The notes beneath the pieces are model-generated. The model did no database searches and was not told where the DNA came from. It saw only the letters and a list, made by a program, of their open reading frames with translations. From NCBI GenBank assembly GCA_029262555.1, contig JAJCZE010000010.1, positions 1 through 63,083 of the forward strand: a stretch of DNA of 63,083 nt, given 5' to 3'. This document shows, in pieces, positions 46,211 to 55,003 of this stretch; positions within the stretch are counted from its first letter, which is position 1; every line of letters starts with the position of its first letter. The DNA comes from Candidatus Babelota bacterium. Lineage in GTDB: Bacteria > Babelota > Babeliae > Babelales > Vermiphilaceae. Made by a program: the position numbers and the translations under genes.

Positions 46211-47785
46211 CTATGTATGGGGTTGTGCATGATAATGAAGAAACATCGTTTCAAGTCCACAGGCAAAGTCAACAATAGGTTTAAATCCGGTTGCTGATGA
46301 AAGTGCAGTAATATCGGGACGTCTGACTTTTGGATCTGTTGGGTCAATATGGGGAATATGCTGGATGGGTACAGTACGCCCGAGATGTTTTTCAGAAAGT
46401 GCATTCACGCACTGAGCAATTTGATTTATCGAATATTCTTGGGGGGTGCCAACGTTGAAAATGCGTTGTTCTATAGTTGTAAGCGGTGTGATTGTTTCAG
46501 ATTCAAGGAGTGCAATGAGTCCATTCACAGTGTCTGTTACAAAAGCAGGACTTCGAGTCTGTGTGCCATCGCCATGAACGATCATTGGTTGGCAAGAAAG
46601 AGCGGCTTGAATGAAATTCGTCATAACTCGCCCATCTGAAAGGCGCATTCGTGGTCCAAACGTATTAAAAATACGCGCAATTCGAATATCGATTGAGTGT
46701 GTATCATAAAATAATTTTGCAAGCGTTTCTTCGCCACGTTTTGATTCATCATATTGCGATCGCATTGCGATGGGATTGACGTTTCCTTTATAGCTTTCTT
46801 GTTGCGGATGCATTTCGGGATTTCCGTAAACTTCAGAGCTTGATGCGAGTAAGATTCGTGCATTCTTTTTGGCTGCTAGATTAAGTGCATTGCGTGCTCC
46901 GTGCAATCCTGACCTCAGAGTTTCGATCGGCATTGTGTAATAATCGGCAGGGCTTGGAATTGAGGCAAGATGGGCGATGTAATCAATGGGCCCTTCAACT
47001 TCAAATGGATGAGATACATCAAATTCATGAAATTCAAAATGAGGGTATGAGTGGAGCGCTGTAAGATTTTCTCCCGTGCTGCACGCGAAATTGTCTATTC
47101 CAATTACCCTGTATTTTTTATCTAAAAATGCCTGCGCTAAGTATGACCCTAAAAAACCAGCAACGCCGGTAATCAAAATTGTTTTTTCTGAATGAGGTTT
47201 TGAGATGATTACCTTTTTAGCAACGGGTGGAGAATCAATTGATACAGGTGTTATGTGCGGCTTATTAAGATTTCCATAAAAAGGCAACGCATTGGCATGA
47301 ATCATACGCTGTGCCATTTTTTCTTCAGGAGTGAGATTTTTTTGATTTTCAAATTCCATTTGGGATGCGGTGACAATAGCTTGTATTGTTTGAGTGGGTG
47401 TGGCATTAGACGGAATGAGTACTGTTCGTACGTCTACGTTTCCGAGTGAATTGAATCGATAATAGGCGCTTGCCCATGCAAGAGCAATCCGTGCACCTTC
47501 AATAACCGGGGCAGTATTTTCAGTTGTTGATATAGGATAATATTTCTCTGGAATCACTAAAATGAGCGCTTTATTTTCTTGCTGTGCCTTTTCTAGAGCA
47601 AGAGGGAAATCAAAGCATGCGTTGAAAAAAATAGATTTAAAGTCATCTACGTGATCAGGATAGGGAATATGAAATACGTAGGCATCTCTTTTTTCAGTAT
47701 GTATCGAAAAAAAGGGGCTGCTTGTGCCAACGAGTGAATGTGATGCTGTAATTAAGCAAAGAACGATCATACCCACATGCTTCAT
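46211..47785 (-). CDS. UDP-glucuronate decarboxylase-like (UXS) SDR with extra N-terminal domain, exported
   Basis: In this 524-residue protein a signal peptide (about 1-20) is followed by an unrecognised domain (about 25-190). The C-terminal extended SDR starts at TILITGVAGFLGSYLA (NAD loop 207-213) and shows SSSEVYGNPEMHPQQESYKG, NPIAMRSQYDESKRGEE (YxxxK), RIARIFNTFGPRM and DGRVMTNF, the pattern of UDP-xylose synthases. With Ugd it would convert UDP-glucose to UDP-xylose. Both carry export signals. The ribosome site GAGGAG is inside a hairpin (47796-47817). Confidence 0.82.
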   Translation of the reverse strand: MKHVGMIVLCLITASHSLVGTSSPFFSIHTEKRDAYVFHIPYPDHVDDFKSIFFNACFDFPLALEKAQQENKALILVIPEKYYPISTTENTAPVIEGARIALAWASAYYRFNSLGNVDVRTVLIPSNATPTQTIQAIVTASQMEFENQKNLTPEEKMAQRMIHANALPFYGNLNKPHITPVSIDSPPVAKKVIISKPHSEKTILITGVAGFLGSYLAQAFLDKKYRVIGIDNFACSTGENLTALHSYPHFEFHEFDVSHPFEVEGPIDYIAHLASIPSPADYYTMPIETLRSGLHGARNALNLAAKKNARILLASSSEVYGNPEMHPQQESYKGNVNPIAMRSQYDESKRGEETLAKLFYDTHSIDIRIARIFNTFGPRMRLSDGRVMTNFIQAALSCQPMIVHGDGTQTRSPAFVTDTVNGLIALLESETITPLTTIEQRIFNVGTPQEYSINQIAQCVNALSEKHLGRTVPIQHIPHIDPTDPKVRRPDITALSSATGFKPIVDFACGLETMFLHYHAQPHT

Positions 47786-47795
47786 AGGGGCTACT

Positions 47796-47817
47796 CCTCT
47801 TTTTTATAAAGAAGAGG
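47796..47817 (-). promoter_or_regulatory. Hairpin covering the ribosome site of the UXS-like gene
   Basis: CCTCTT (47796-47801) pairs with AAGAGG (47812-47817), extendable by a G-U pair. On the minus-strand transcript the GAGGAG ribosome site, eight bases before the ATG at 47785, lies in one arm. This could tune translation, for example by temperature. Confidence 0.4.
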
Positions 47818-47918
47818 GTACAGCTGAGCATGGGTTGTATGTCTAAGAAGTGAACAGTACTCTCTTTTGTTTTTTTAATGAGAGAGTTATACCACCTCTT
47901 TTTTTAAGATGCAACGAT

Positions 47919-48587
47919 CTATTGCGGGGTACGGATAAAGAGCATATTTCCGAAAAACCAATCTGTAGTATTAGAAAAATCCCGGCCTTTTTCTTCAAAG
48001 CCATTCGCATTCATCCACGTAATCATATCGTTCATTTGTGGTTGGTTTTCATAGCTTTCAATGAAGCTTACTTCAGTAAAAATAACCTGAACGGTTTTGA
48101 TGATCTGGTGTGAAGCTTGTAGTACCGCCAGCTCGTGCCCTTGCATATCAAGCCATAAAAGATCAACGTGAGGGATATCATACTTGCGTGCCCAGCTATC
48201 AAATGAAAGAGTAGGCACTGTGATGGTGCGATCGAACGTTAACGATGAGTGGTGCAATCGCTCTTTTGGGGGTAAAAGTGAATTGCCCTGAGAGATTTTA
48301 CCAGGCTTACTGGGCTTTTCAGAAAGATACAGTTGCGCGGTGCCATCGTGATCACTCAGTGCGTATTTATAGCAGCTGATATTTTTATGATTGGCAACGC
48401 GCTTTTGCATTTCTTGAAAGAGTTCGGGCACAGGCTCAAAAGCATGCACGTGCCCATTTGGCCACTTTTCTGCTAATCGAATAGTATCAGATCCATTGAA
48501 TGCTCCTGCCTCTACAATAATTGGATTACCAGGAAGGTAAGGCGCACTATATTTAATTGATTCGTGGGTTTTAAAGATCGTCTTCAT
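47919..48587 (-). CDS. FkbM-family methyltransferase, cytosolic
   Basis: The protein has 222 residues from the ATG at 48587. IIVEAGAFNGSDTIRLAEKW is the SAM loop, VHAFEPVPELFQEM the acidic strand-2 end, and VDLLWLDMQGHELAVLQ the FkbM signature; VIFTEVSF follows. FkbM enzymes are O-methyltransferases, often for sugars. Unlike nearly all neighbours it has no signal peptide. Its start overlaps the end of the 58-residue acidic protein by 17 bases and has only a weak ribosome site, so translation is probably coupled. Confidence 0.85.
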   Translation of the reverse strand: MKTIFKTHESIKYSAPYLPGNPIIVEAGAFNGSDTIRLAEKWPNGHVHAFEPVPELFQEMQKRVANHKNISCYKYALSDHDGTAQLYLSEKPSKPGKISQGNSLLPPKERLHHSSLTFDRTITVPTLSFDSWARKYDIPHVDLLWLDMQGHELAVLQASHQIIKTVQVIFTEVSFIESYENQPQMNDMITWMNANGFEEKGRDFSNTTDWFFGNMLFIRTPQ

Positions 48588-48747
48588 CAAGCTCTATTTC
48601 ATCATCGTCATCGTCGTCATCTTCAAAATCCCATTCGTCTTCATCATCTTCTGCATCGAAAAGGTCGTCATCGTCCTCATCCGGCGCAAAGAATTCTGGC
48701 GCAGTAAGGGAGCTATCTTCGTAAAGGCCTATAGTCCAGTTGTACAT
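48571..48747 (-). CDS. 58-residue highly acidic protein
   Basis: The frame runs from ATG 48747 (AAGGAG six bases upstream) to TAA 48571. It begins MYNWTIGLYEDSSLTAPEFF and then becomes almost pure Asp/Glu, including a run of seven Asp (FEDDDDDDDEIELDEDDL at the end). There is no signal peptide. It directly precedes and overlaps the FkbM methyltransferase gene. Possible roles are a metal or polycation binder, a chaperone-like partner of the methyltransferase, or a leader that controls it. The family is not recognised. Confidence 0.7.
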   Translation of the reverse strand: MYNWTIGLYEDSSLTAPEFFAPDEDDDDLFDAEDDEDEWDFEDDDDDDDEIELDEDDL

Positions 48748-48829
48748 AACAAACTCCTTGTCTATAATTGTTGTGCAAAATTAAAGAGTATCAATAATTT
48801 TTTTTGGCGCAAGATACCGATAGAGAATT

Positions 48830-49555
48830 ATGAAGCAGACAGTATCAGTGGTGATTCCCTGCCGAAATGAAAAGGGAAATATTGAACAAGCAATTCAGAG
48901 GTGCCCTCAAATGGGGGATCAAACAGAGCTTATTTTTGTAGAAGGAAATTCAACAGACGGTACGATGGAAGAAATTGAGCGTGTAGTTGCTCAATATCCT
49001 GATAAAAAGATTCGCATTTTAAAGCAAGATGGCGTAGGAAAAGGGGATGCAGTACGCAAGGGTTTTGCGCATGCAGATGGCGACATATTAATGATTTTAG
49101 ATGCAGATCTTACTGTAGCTCCGGAAGAGCTTCCTAAATTCTATGAATGTCTGGTGCAAAAAAAGGGCGACTGTATTAATGGATCCCGACTGGTCTATGG
49201 AATGGAGTCGGGTGCAATGGGGCGATTAGCCTGGGTAGCAAATCGTTTTTTTGGATCGCTTGTTTCATGGATTATGGGTCAAAAAATTACTGATACATTG
49301 TGCGGTACGAAAGTACTCTGGAAAAAAGATTATGAGCGTATTGCGAGTCAACGTAAAAAACTTGGACTCGCAGATCCATTTGGTGACTTTGATTTATTAT
49401 TTGGAGCGGCGAATTTGAAGCTGAAAATTATAGATGTGCCTATTCATTACAAAGCACGTTCATATGGCAAGAGCAATATTAGTCGCTTTAAAGAAGTATG
49501 GTTTTTACTATGGATGTGCGTAAGGGCATGGTGGGTATTGCAGGTGCGCTCATGA
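48830..49555 (+). CDS. GT2 glycosyltransferase, dolichyl/polyprenyl-phosphate mannose synthase-like
   Basis: This is a 241-residue protein without signal peptide. TVSVVIPCRNEKGNIEQAI starts the GT-A domain, FVEGNSTDGTMEEI follows, and ILMILDADLTVAPEEL holds the DAD motif (about residue 91). DTLCGTKVLWKKDYERI and the C-terminal amphipathic SRFKEVWFLLWMCVRAWW fit enzymes that charge polyprenyl phosphate. Such a product could feed the GT-C transferase at 20125. Its stop overlaps the start of the next GT2 by four bases (ATGA). The ribosome site is weak. Confidence 0.85.
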   Translation: MKQTVSVVIPCRNEKGNIEQAIQRCPQMGDQTELIFVEGNSTDGTMEEIERVVAQYPDKKIRILKQDGVGKGDAVRKGFAHADGDILMILDADLTVAPEELPKFYECLVQKKGDCINGSRLVYGMESGAMGRLAWVANRFFGSLVSWIMGQKITDTLCGTKVLWKKDYERIASQRKKLGLADPFGDFDLLFGAANLKLKIIDVPIHYKARSYGKSNISRFKEVWFLLWMCVRAWWVLQVRS

Positions 49556-50280
49556 ATTTTGCAATTGTAATACCTGCGCACAATGAACAAAATCGTATTG
49601 GAGCAATGCTCGATTCCTATATTTCTTACTTTTCTGAAAAAAAAGATTTGAATACAACGTTTATTATTGTTTTAAATGGATGTATTGATAATACGTTGGC
49701 TGTGGTTTCTGAACGAGAAAAGAACGCAATCCTGCAGATTGTGGATATGCCGCAAGCAGGAAAAGGCTTGGCAATTAAGTGTGGCTTCAAGCAGGCGCTT
49801 GAAACAGATGCTGATTTAATTGGATTTGTAGATGCCGATATGGCGACTCAGCCACGCTATTTTTATGAATTGATACGGCATATTGATGATGGTATTATTG
49901 CTAGCCGCTATATGCAAGAATCGCAAACATTCCCTCCGCGCCCTCCGGTAAAAGAATGGGGAAGAAGGCTTGTGTATCAACCACTCATTTGGATGCTTTT
50001 TGGGCTGCGCAATTATGATTATCAATGTGGTGCCAAATTATTTAAGCGCTCTGTGATTAAAAAAATTACTCCGCATCTGACAGTAACGCAGTGGGCATTT
50101 GATGTTGAGCTGTTATATTTGTGCAAATTATTTGGCTTTTCAATAAAAGAATTTCCAACCGTATGGCACGATCAAGCTGATAGCAAGTTAAAAATAAGTT
50201 CGGGATTTACCATGCTTAAATCACTTTTTGATGTGCGATTAAAGCATTCTTGGTTTGGAAAAAAAACGACTGGGGTGTAA
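49552..50280 (+). CDS. GT2 glycosyltransferase (second polyprenyl-phosphate type)
   Basis: The protein has 242 residues from the ATG at 49552, which overlaps the previous stop. MNFAIVIPAHNEQNRIGAML, VLNGCIDNTLAVV and LIGFVDADMATQPRYF (DAD) define the GT-A core, and YDYQCGAKLFKRSVI matches the DPM1/GtrB-like group. It is cytosolic, with no signal peptide and no strong membrane helix. It resembles the preceding enzyme in layout but not closely in sequence. The asparagine synthase gene follows four bases later. Confidence 0.85.
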   Translation: MNFAIVIPAHNEQNRIGAMLDSYISYFSEKKDLNTTFIIVLNGCIDNTLAVVSEREKNAILQIVDMPQAGKGLAIKCGFKQALETDADLIGFVDADMATQPRYFYELIRHIDDGIIASRYMQESQTFPPRPPVKEWGRRLVYQPLIWMLFGLRNYDYQCGAKLFKRSVIKKITPHLTVTQWAFDVELLYLCKLFGFSIKEFPTVWHDQADSKLKISSGFTMLKSLFDVRLKHSWFGKKTTGV

Positions 50281-50284
50281 AACG

Positions 50285-52219
50285 GTGTGTGGATTTGCAG
50301 GATATAAGACAACGCGAGATTCAGCTATAGATGCATCTGTATTGCAGACAATTTCTAAAGTGCTTGCGCATCGTGGGCCAGACGATGCAGGGACATGGCA
50401 CTCAGAAAATGGAAAAGTAGCGCTGCTTTCTCGAAGGCTCAGCATCCTTGATATTTCTCAAGCGGGTGCGCAGCCCATGAAAGATGATGAAGGGCGGATA
50501 GTGCTTTCTTTTAACGGAGAGTTATATAATCATCGCGCGGTCCGCCAAGAGCTTGAAACGCATGGGCATCATTTTTCATCTCATTGCGACACGGAAGTTC
50601 TTCTCAAGGCATTCAAGCAGTGGGGAATAGAATGTCTTAAGCGATTTGACGGTATGTTTGCTGGGGCAATCTATGATCGATCTGCCGATGAGATGTATTT
50701 GTTTCGTGATCGGATGGGAATCAAGCCACTGTATTTTTCACTGCAAGGTGAAGTGCTGAGTTTTGCTTCAGAAATTAAAGCGTTGTGGAAGATGCCGTGG
50801 ATGGCAGAGCGTATTTCTGCGAGAGGCCTTTCACATTATCTTACCTATTTAGCAACTCCCGCTCCTATGACATTATTTGAGGGAGTGTATAAATTGCCAG
50901 CTGGGTTTTATGCTCGGTATACATCGCCTGAAGATATTTCGTTTACTCAATGGTATGATCCTCTCAATTATGAAACTACGGTTTCAGAGGGAAATCTTTC
51001 TAAAAAATCATACTGCGTTAATGCTGTACGCACATTACTCGATGAAGCGGTTCAAAAGCGTTTGCAATCAGACGTTTCGGTAGGAGCGCTTCTTTCAGGT
51101 GGCCTTGATTCAAGTTTTGTAGTGGCATTAATGGCACGTTATACCAAAAAATTAAATACGTTTACCGTTGCCTTTGAAGATGATCCATTGGAGGAGCGAT
51201 CATGGGCACGGAAAGTAGCAAAGAAGTTTGGCACAAATCATCATGAGCTTATTTTAACTGAACAAGATGCATTTTCCTTCTTTGAAAAAATGGTATATCA
51301 CCAAGATGAGCCATTGGGAGACTCTGTCTGTATACCCCTCTATTTTGTCAGCAAGCAAGCAAGCGATGCTGGAGTAAAAGTACTCCTGGCAGGAGAGGGA
51401 TCGGATGAGCTTTTTTGCGGGTATCCAATGTATGTTGATTATGTATCAATGCATCGCTATTGGAAACTTACTCAGCATTTTATGCCAGACGCTGCACGGC
51501 GGGGGCTTTTTTATGCGGCGCGCCCATTTTACAAAGACTATCCAAATCGCCAAGATTTAATGAAATCATGGGCCGATGGACGATCGCTTTTTTGGGGTGG
51601 TGTGCGTGTTTTTTCTGAATTATGGAAAGATAACGTTCTTGCAGCTCAAGATGAAGAATCATTTGATCCGATTATAGAGAAAATATATCCCGGATTTCCT
51701 CAAGCAGATGATAGTTATGCCGTAGCTGACTATCATCGATCTCATTTTTATAAACAGAATCCAAAGGGTGATTTTTTTGCAGCAATGTCGTACATAGAAT
51801 TAAAGCATCGTTTACCGGAGCTTTTACTTACCCGCACTGATAAAATGACAATGGCCGCATCGATAGAGGCGCGAGTGCCATTTATGGATCATAAGCTTGT
51901 AGAATTTATGATGCAGGTTCCTATGAAATTTAAATACCGCCAAGGGCAAACCAAATACATTTTAAAAAAGGCTGCAGAAGGCATAGTTCAAAACGATATC
52001 ATTTATCGCAAAAAGGTGGGATTTGCCTCTCCGGTAACGCGATGGTTTAAGCAGGGCGGATTATTTGTAGAGCATTTTCAAGATCAGTTGCACAGCAATA
52101 ATCGCTGGACAGAGCTTTTAGATAAAAAAGCTATTGAGTCTTTGCTAAAGAAAAATGCTCAAAGCCCTGTAAACTATTCGTATCAATTATGGGCACTTAA
52201 TAATGTATTGGCATTTTAA
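50285..52219 (+). CDS. asnB: Asparagine synthase, glutamine-hydrolysing
   Basis: The start is GTG at 50285, because the next codon is the cysteine (CGFAGY) that must be N-terminal for glutamine hydrolysis; GGGGTG lies nearby upstream. The 644-residue protein has an Ntn amidotransferase domain (HRGPDDAG, FNGELYNH, DTEVLL) and a synthetase domain with the ATP loop LLSGGLDSSFV, then GEGSDELFCGYP and PELLLTRTDKMTMAASIEAR. AsnB-like enzymes in glycan loci can amidate sugar carboxylates instead of aspartate, which would fit ManNAcA made by WecBC. It is cytosolic, with no signal peptide. Confidence 0.93.
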   Translation: MCGFAGYKTTRDSAIDASVLQTISKVLAHRGPDDAGTWHSENGKVALLSRRLSILDISQAGAQPMKDDEGRIVLSFNGELYNHRAVRQELETHGHHFSSHCDTEVLLKAFKQWGIECLKRFDGMFAGAIYDRSADEMYLFRDRMGIKPLYFSLQGEVLSFASEIKALWKMPWMAERISARGLSHYLTYLATPAPMTLFEGVYKLPAGFYARYTSPEDISFTQWYDPLNYETTVSEGNLSKKSYCVNAVRTLLDEAVQKRLQSDVSVGALLSGGLDSSFVVALMARYTKKLNTFTVAFEDDPLEERSWARKVAKKFGTNHHELILTEQDAFSFFEKMVYHQDEPLGDSVCIPLYFVSKQASDAGVKVLLAGEGSDELFCGYPMYVDYVSMHRYWKLTQHFMPDAARRGLFYAARPFYKDYPNRQDLMKSWADGRSLFWGGVRVFSELWKDNVLAAQDEESFDPIIEKIYPGFPQADDSYAVADYHRSHFYKQNPKGDFFAAMSYIELKHRLPELLLTRTDKMTMAASIEARVPFMDHKLVEFMMQVPMKFKYRQGQTKYILKKAAEGIVQNDIIYRKKVGFASPVTRWFKQGGLFVEHFQDQLHSNNRWTELLDKKAIESLLKKNAQSPVNYSYQLWALNNVLAF

Positions 52220-52220
52220 G

Positions 52221-53042
52221 TTATTTTAGATTGAGTAGCCGCATTGCCTCTTCAACTAAATGTACATGTTCGGTGTATGGCTTTAATGCGATATCAACAA
52301 TGGATCTATTTTGAATTCGTCTTTGATTCCATTGGTGTGCATGCATGCGTCCTACAATCCAATTATGGCCGATGCGAGTTACATGGCTTTGATATTTATT
52401 CCATTGCGTAACATGGCGATAGAGCATAATTTGATCAGTATAAAATTTCCATTGTGGATATTCAGTTTCCCCCCATTCTTCAAGTTTTTCTCGAATAGCT
52501 TGAATTGATCTTGTTTTTATGCCAAAAATTTCTGCAAACGTTGAGCCCTTGGCTGCGCAGTAGCACATTGGCCATTGATTTGGCTCAAGACCTCTTTCTT
52601 TGATAGCTGCTCGTTCGTGGGGAGGGTATTCGCGGTAAAACACAAATCGATCATCTTCTATGTTTGCAATGGTGTTGTGAAAGTAGTCTCGGCCAACTGC
52701 AATATGATCGATGTCTGATACTAGGCACACTTCATCAGGATAGAGTGCAGGTAGCAAGAGGCGTATTACTTGTGATGGGTAAGCAGATGGTAATCCTTCG
52801 ATCGGCGCAAATCGTATTACTTCGCCAAGCGTCTCATCTATTTGAACACTTTCGTCTGCGATCAGTGCAAGTGTGGGAGTAACGCCAATGATTTGCTTCC
52901 AAGATTTTGCAGCAGCTTCCCAAAAGCCCAGATACCAATCGCTTTCATTCACCGCGAGAATAACGCGTGTGAGTTTCATTTTTTTTGCGTGTAACGCTGG
53001 CATGCACATCGATAGTATTATAATAAAAAGAAAGCGTTTCAT
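52221..53042 (-). CDS. Exported GT-A-like glycosyltransferase
   Basis: This 273-residue protein has a signal peptide cleaved after ALHA. TRVILAVNESDWYLGFWEAA begins the domain, and YPDEVCLVSDIDHIAVGRDYF carries a DID motif (about residue 110) as metal site. NIEDDRFVFYREYPPHE and YTDQIMLYRHV follow. It resembles GT8-like or DUF-type transferases, but I cannot name a family. AAGGA lies five bases before the ATG. The stop is one base from the convergent asnB stop. Confidence 0.62.
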   Translation of the reverse strand: MKRFLFIIILSMCMPALHAKKMKLTRVILAVNESDWYLGFWEAAAKSWKQIIGVTPTLALIADESVQIDETLGEVIRFAPIEGLPSAYPSQVIRLLLPALYPDEVCLVSDIDHIAVGRDYFHNTIANIEDDRFVFYREYPPHERAAIKERGLEPNQWPMCYCAAKGSTFAEIFGIKTRSIQAIREKLEEWGETEYPQWKFYTDQIMLYRHVTQWNKYQSHVTRIGHNWIVGRMHAHQWNQRRIQNRSIVDIALKPYTEHVHLVEEAMRLLNLK

Positions 53043-53057
53043 TGGTGTCCTTTTTTA

Positions 53058-53086
53058 ATTACAATTGCTGTTGAATGATGTATAGT
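53058..53086 (+). promoter_or_regulatory. Possible promoter giving a leaderless GT4 message
   Basis: ATTACA (53058-53063) and TATAGT (53081-53086) are 17 bases apart. The -10 ends eight bases before the ATG at 53095, and no ribosome binding site precedes that ATG. Confidence 0.4.
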
Positions 53087-53094
53087 TCTTCGTT

Positions 53095-54147
53095 ATGAAG
53101 GATCGGTATTTTGAGAGAATTTCACGGAAGTCTATCATTGTTTGTGGTATTTATCCACCGCCGTATGGTGGCGTATCTGTACATATTCAACGCGTAATTG
53201 ATGCGCTTTGCCTGGCGCATAATAAAGTACTTTTTTTTAATGCCGAGCAAACTTCGCGATTCTTTTTTCCTGTTTACTGTGCTCGCCTTTTATTTGCTCT
53301 TTTTAAGCAACGGCCATCACTGATTCATTTTCATGCAACGTATTTACGTACAATGTTGTTTGACCTGTTATTTTTCCATTTTTTCTCTTATTTATTGCGA
53401 TATGAGGTTGTGATTATAGATCATGATTGTCGTCATTTATATACGCGTGGTGCATTTGCAAAGTGGGTCTATAATCGACTCGTTATGCACATGAAAGTAG
53501 TTATGATTGGGCAGAGCGTGGCTCAAAGTTATGTGGATAATGCGATTGCTACAAAAAAATATTCAATTGAATCAGCTTTTTTACCTCCCGCATTACATAG
53601 AGCCCCTTCCATTAAAACAACATATCCTTCATCGCTTTTTTTATTTTTAAAAGAGCAAACACCTCTTATTTTAATGAATGCTGCTCACGTTATGATTCAA
53701 AACAGTAAAGATATCTATGGATTAGATACTGCGGTTGAAATGATTGCTCAGTTAAAAAAGCAGTATCCAGACATTGGGCTTGTAATTGCACTTGCTCACG
53801 CAAACAATGCAAGTTATATGGAAGAATTGTATAAAAAAATGCAGGCGTTAGATTGTGCTGAGCAGATTTATATTCTTCAAAATCAAAAAGAACTCTGGCC
53901 GCTTTATACGCATATGGATCTTTTTATTCGGCCAACGTTGAGCGATGGAATGAGCATTAGTATTGATGAAGCACTCTATTTTAATCTGCCGGTTGTTGCG
54001 AGTGATGTAGTTGATCGTGCAATGGGGGTATACGTTTATCCCGTTAAAAATTTAAAAAAATGTGTAGAAGTTGTGGAATGTGTATTACAGGAAAAAGTGT
54101 ATGGAGCAAAGCTCAAGCGTAATAATATGTACCAAAAATCGCATTGA
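53095..54147 (+). CDS. GT4-type glycosyltransferase, cytosolic
   Basis: This is a 350-residue GT-B fold protein. IIVCGIYPPPYGGVSVHIQR has the GGxxxH donor loop; SLIHFHATY and VVIIDHDCRH follow. The C-terminal half has YILQNQKELWPLYTHMDLFI and TLSDGMSISIDEALYFNLPV, the E-x7-E type motif (a variant with D at the first place) that holds the sugar nucleotide. It has no signal peptide. Its 3' end overlaps the next GT2 by 47 bases in another frame. Nucleotide sugar and acceptor are unknown. Confidence 0.82.
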   Translation: MKDRYFERISRKSIIVCGIYPPPYGGVSVHIQRVIDALCLAHNKVLFFNAEQTSRFFFPVYCARLLFALFKQRPSLIHFHATYLRTMLFDLLFFHFFSYLLRYEVVIIDHDCRHLYTRGAFAKWVYNRLVMHMKVVMIGQSVAQSYVDNAIATKKYSIESAFLPPALHRAPSIKTTYPSSLFLFLKEQTPLILMNAAHVMIQNSKDIYGLDTAVEMIAQLKKQYPDIGLVIALAHANNASYMEELYKKMQALDCAEQIYILQNQKELWPLYTHMDLFIRPTLSDGMSISIDEALYFNLPVVASDVVDRAMGVYVYPVKNLKKCVEVVECVLQEKVYGAKLKRNNMYQKSH

Positions 54148-55003
54148 TGATGTGGTGCGTTGTATTGATTCTCTTTCTGAACAATTAGATGCTCCGCAAG
54201 AGCTTATCATTGTAGACAGTAGCGACGTTCCATTAGAAAAAAATCAGCGCTTTGCAACCCGTTTTAATCCACAATGTTTTCCAAAAACAACACTGAAATA
54301 CATTCATACAACGCCAGGCCTTACTCGCCAAAGAAATATTGGGATAGAACATTCCTCAAGTAGCATCATTTACTTTTTTGATGATGATGTTGTCCTTGAA
54401 AAAGAGTACCTTTTGCGTATGAATGAAGCATTTCAATCACATCCTTCATGCGCGGGTGGAATGGGGACTCAAACAAATATCTCTCTCCTTTCGTGGAAAT
54501 ATCGGTTGTTTCGATCATTTTTTTTATTGCAACGAACGTATGCATCAGGAAACTTCACTGCATCCGGAATGCCGACTCATCCTTATGGAACGGATCAATT
54601 TAAATATGTGCAAGCATTGGGGGGATGCTGTATGGCGTTTAGAAAAGAGGCACTAGCAGTACATCGCTTTGATGAATCATTTGGTGGATATGCGTTTATG
54701 GAAGATTGCGATATTTCATATCGAATTTCCGTATCGCAACCGCTGTTTTTTAATCCAAGCGCTCGATTAGCCCACCATGAAAGCCCTGTTGCGAGAGATA
54801 AATTATTTGATTCTTCTGCAATGTTTACATTCAACTATAGCTATCTTTTTTTTAAGGATCATTATCCAAAAAATCGCTTTAAAATTGTAGCCTATTATTG
54901 GTCGTTATTCGGATTGTTTTTAGAGTGCATTTTTTTACGAGATTGGATTCGTTTACGGGGATATTATTCAGGATTGCAACGATTTAAAAAGGGAAAAAAA
55001 TGA
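54101..55003 (+). CDS. GT2-type glycosyltransferase, cytosolic
   Basis: The protein has 300 residues from the ATG at 54101 (AGGA eight bases upstream), inside the end of the GT4 gene. SSVIICTKNRIDDVVRCIDS, ELIIVDSSD and IIYFFDDDVVLEKEYLL (DDD) define a GT-A enzyme. GGCCMAFRKEAL and FMEDCDISYRI (the ED catalytic base region) are typical of rhamnosyl/galactofuranosyl-type GT2 proteins. It is cytosolic. The stop overlaps the following gene by four bases (ATGA). Confidence 0.85.
   Translation: MEQSSSVIICTKNRIDDVVRCIDSLSEQLDAPQELIIVDSSDVPLEKNQRFATRFNPQCFPKTTLKYIHTTPGLTRQRNIGIEHSSSSIIYFFDDDVVLEKEYLLRMNEAFQSHPSCAGGMGTQTNISLLSWKYRLFRSFFLLQRTYASGNFTASGMPTHPYGTDQFKYVQALGGCCMAFRKEALAVHRFDESFGGYAFMEDCDISYRISVSQPLFFNPSARLAHHESPVARDKLFDSSAMFTFNYSYLFFKDHYPKNRFKIVAYYWSLFGLFLECIFLRDWIRLRGYYSGLQRFKKGKK

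Noticed and set aside
47850-47890. Stem ACTCTCT/AGAGAGT as terminator of the FkbM gene
   Set aside because: The stem lies well beyond the stop and has an A-rich loop but no T run on the minus strand, so I did not list it as a terminator.
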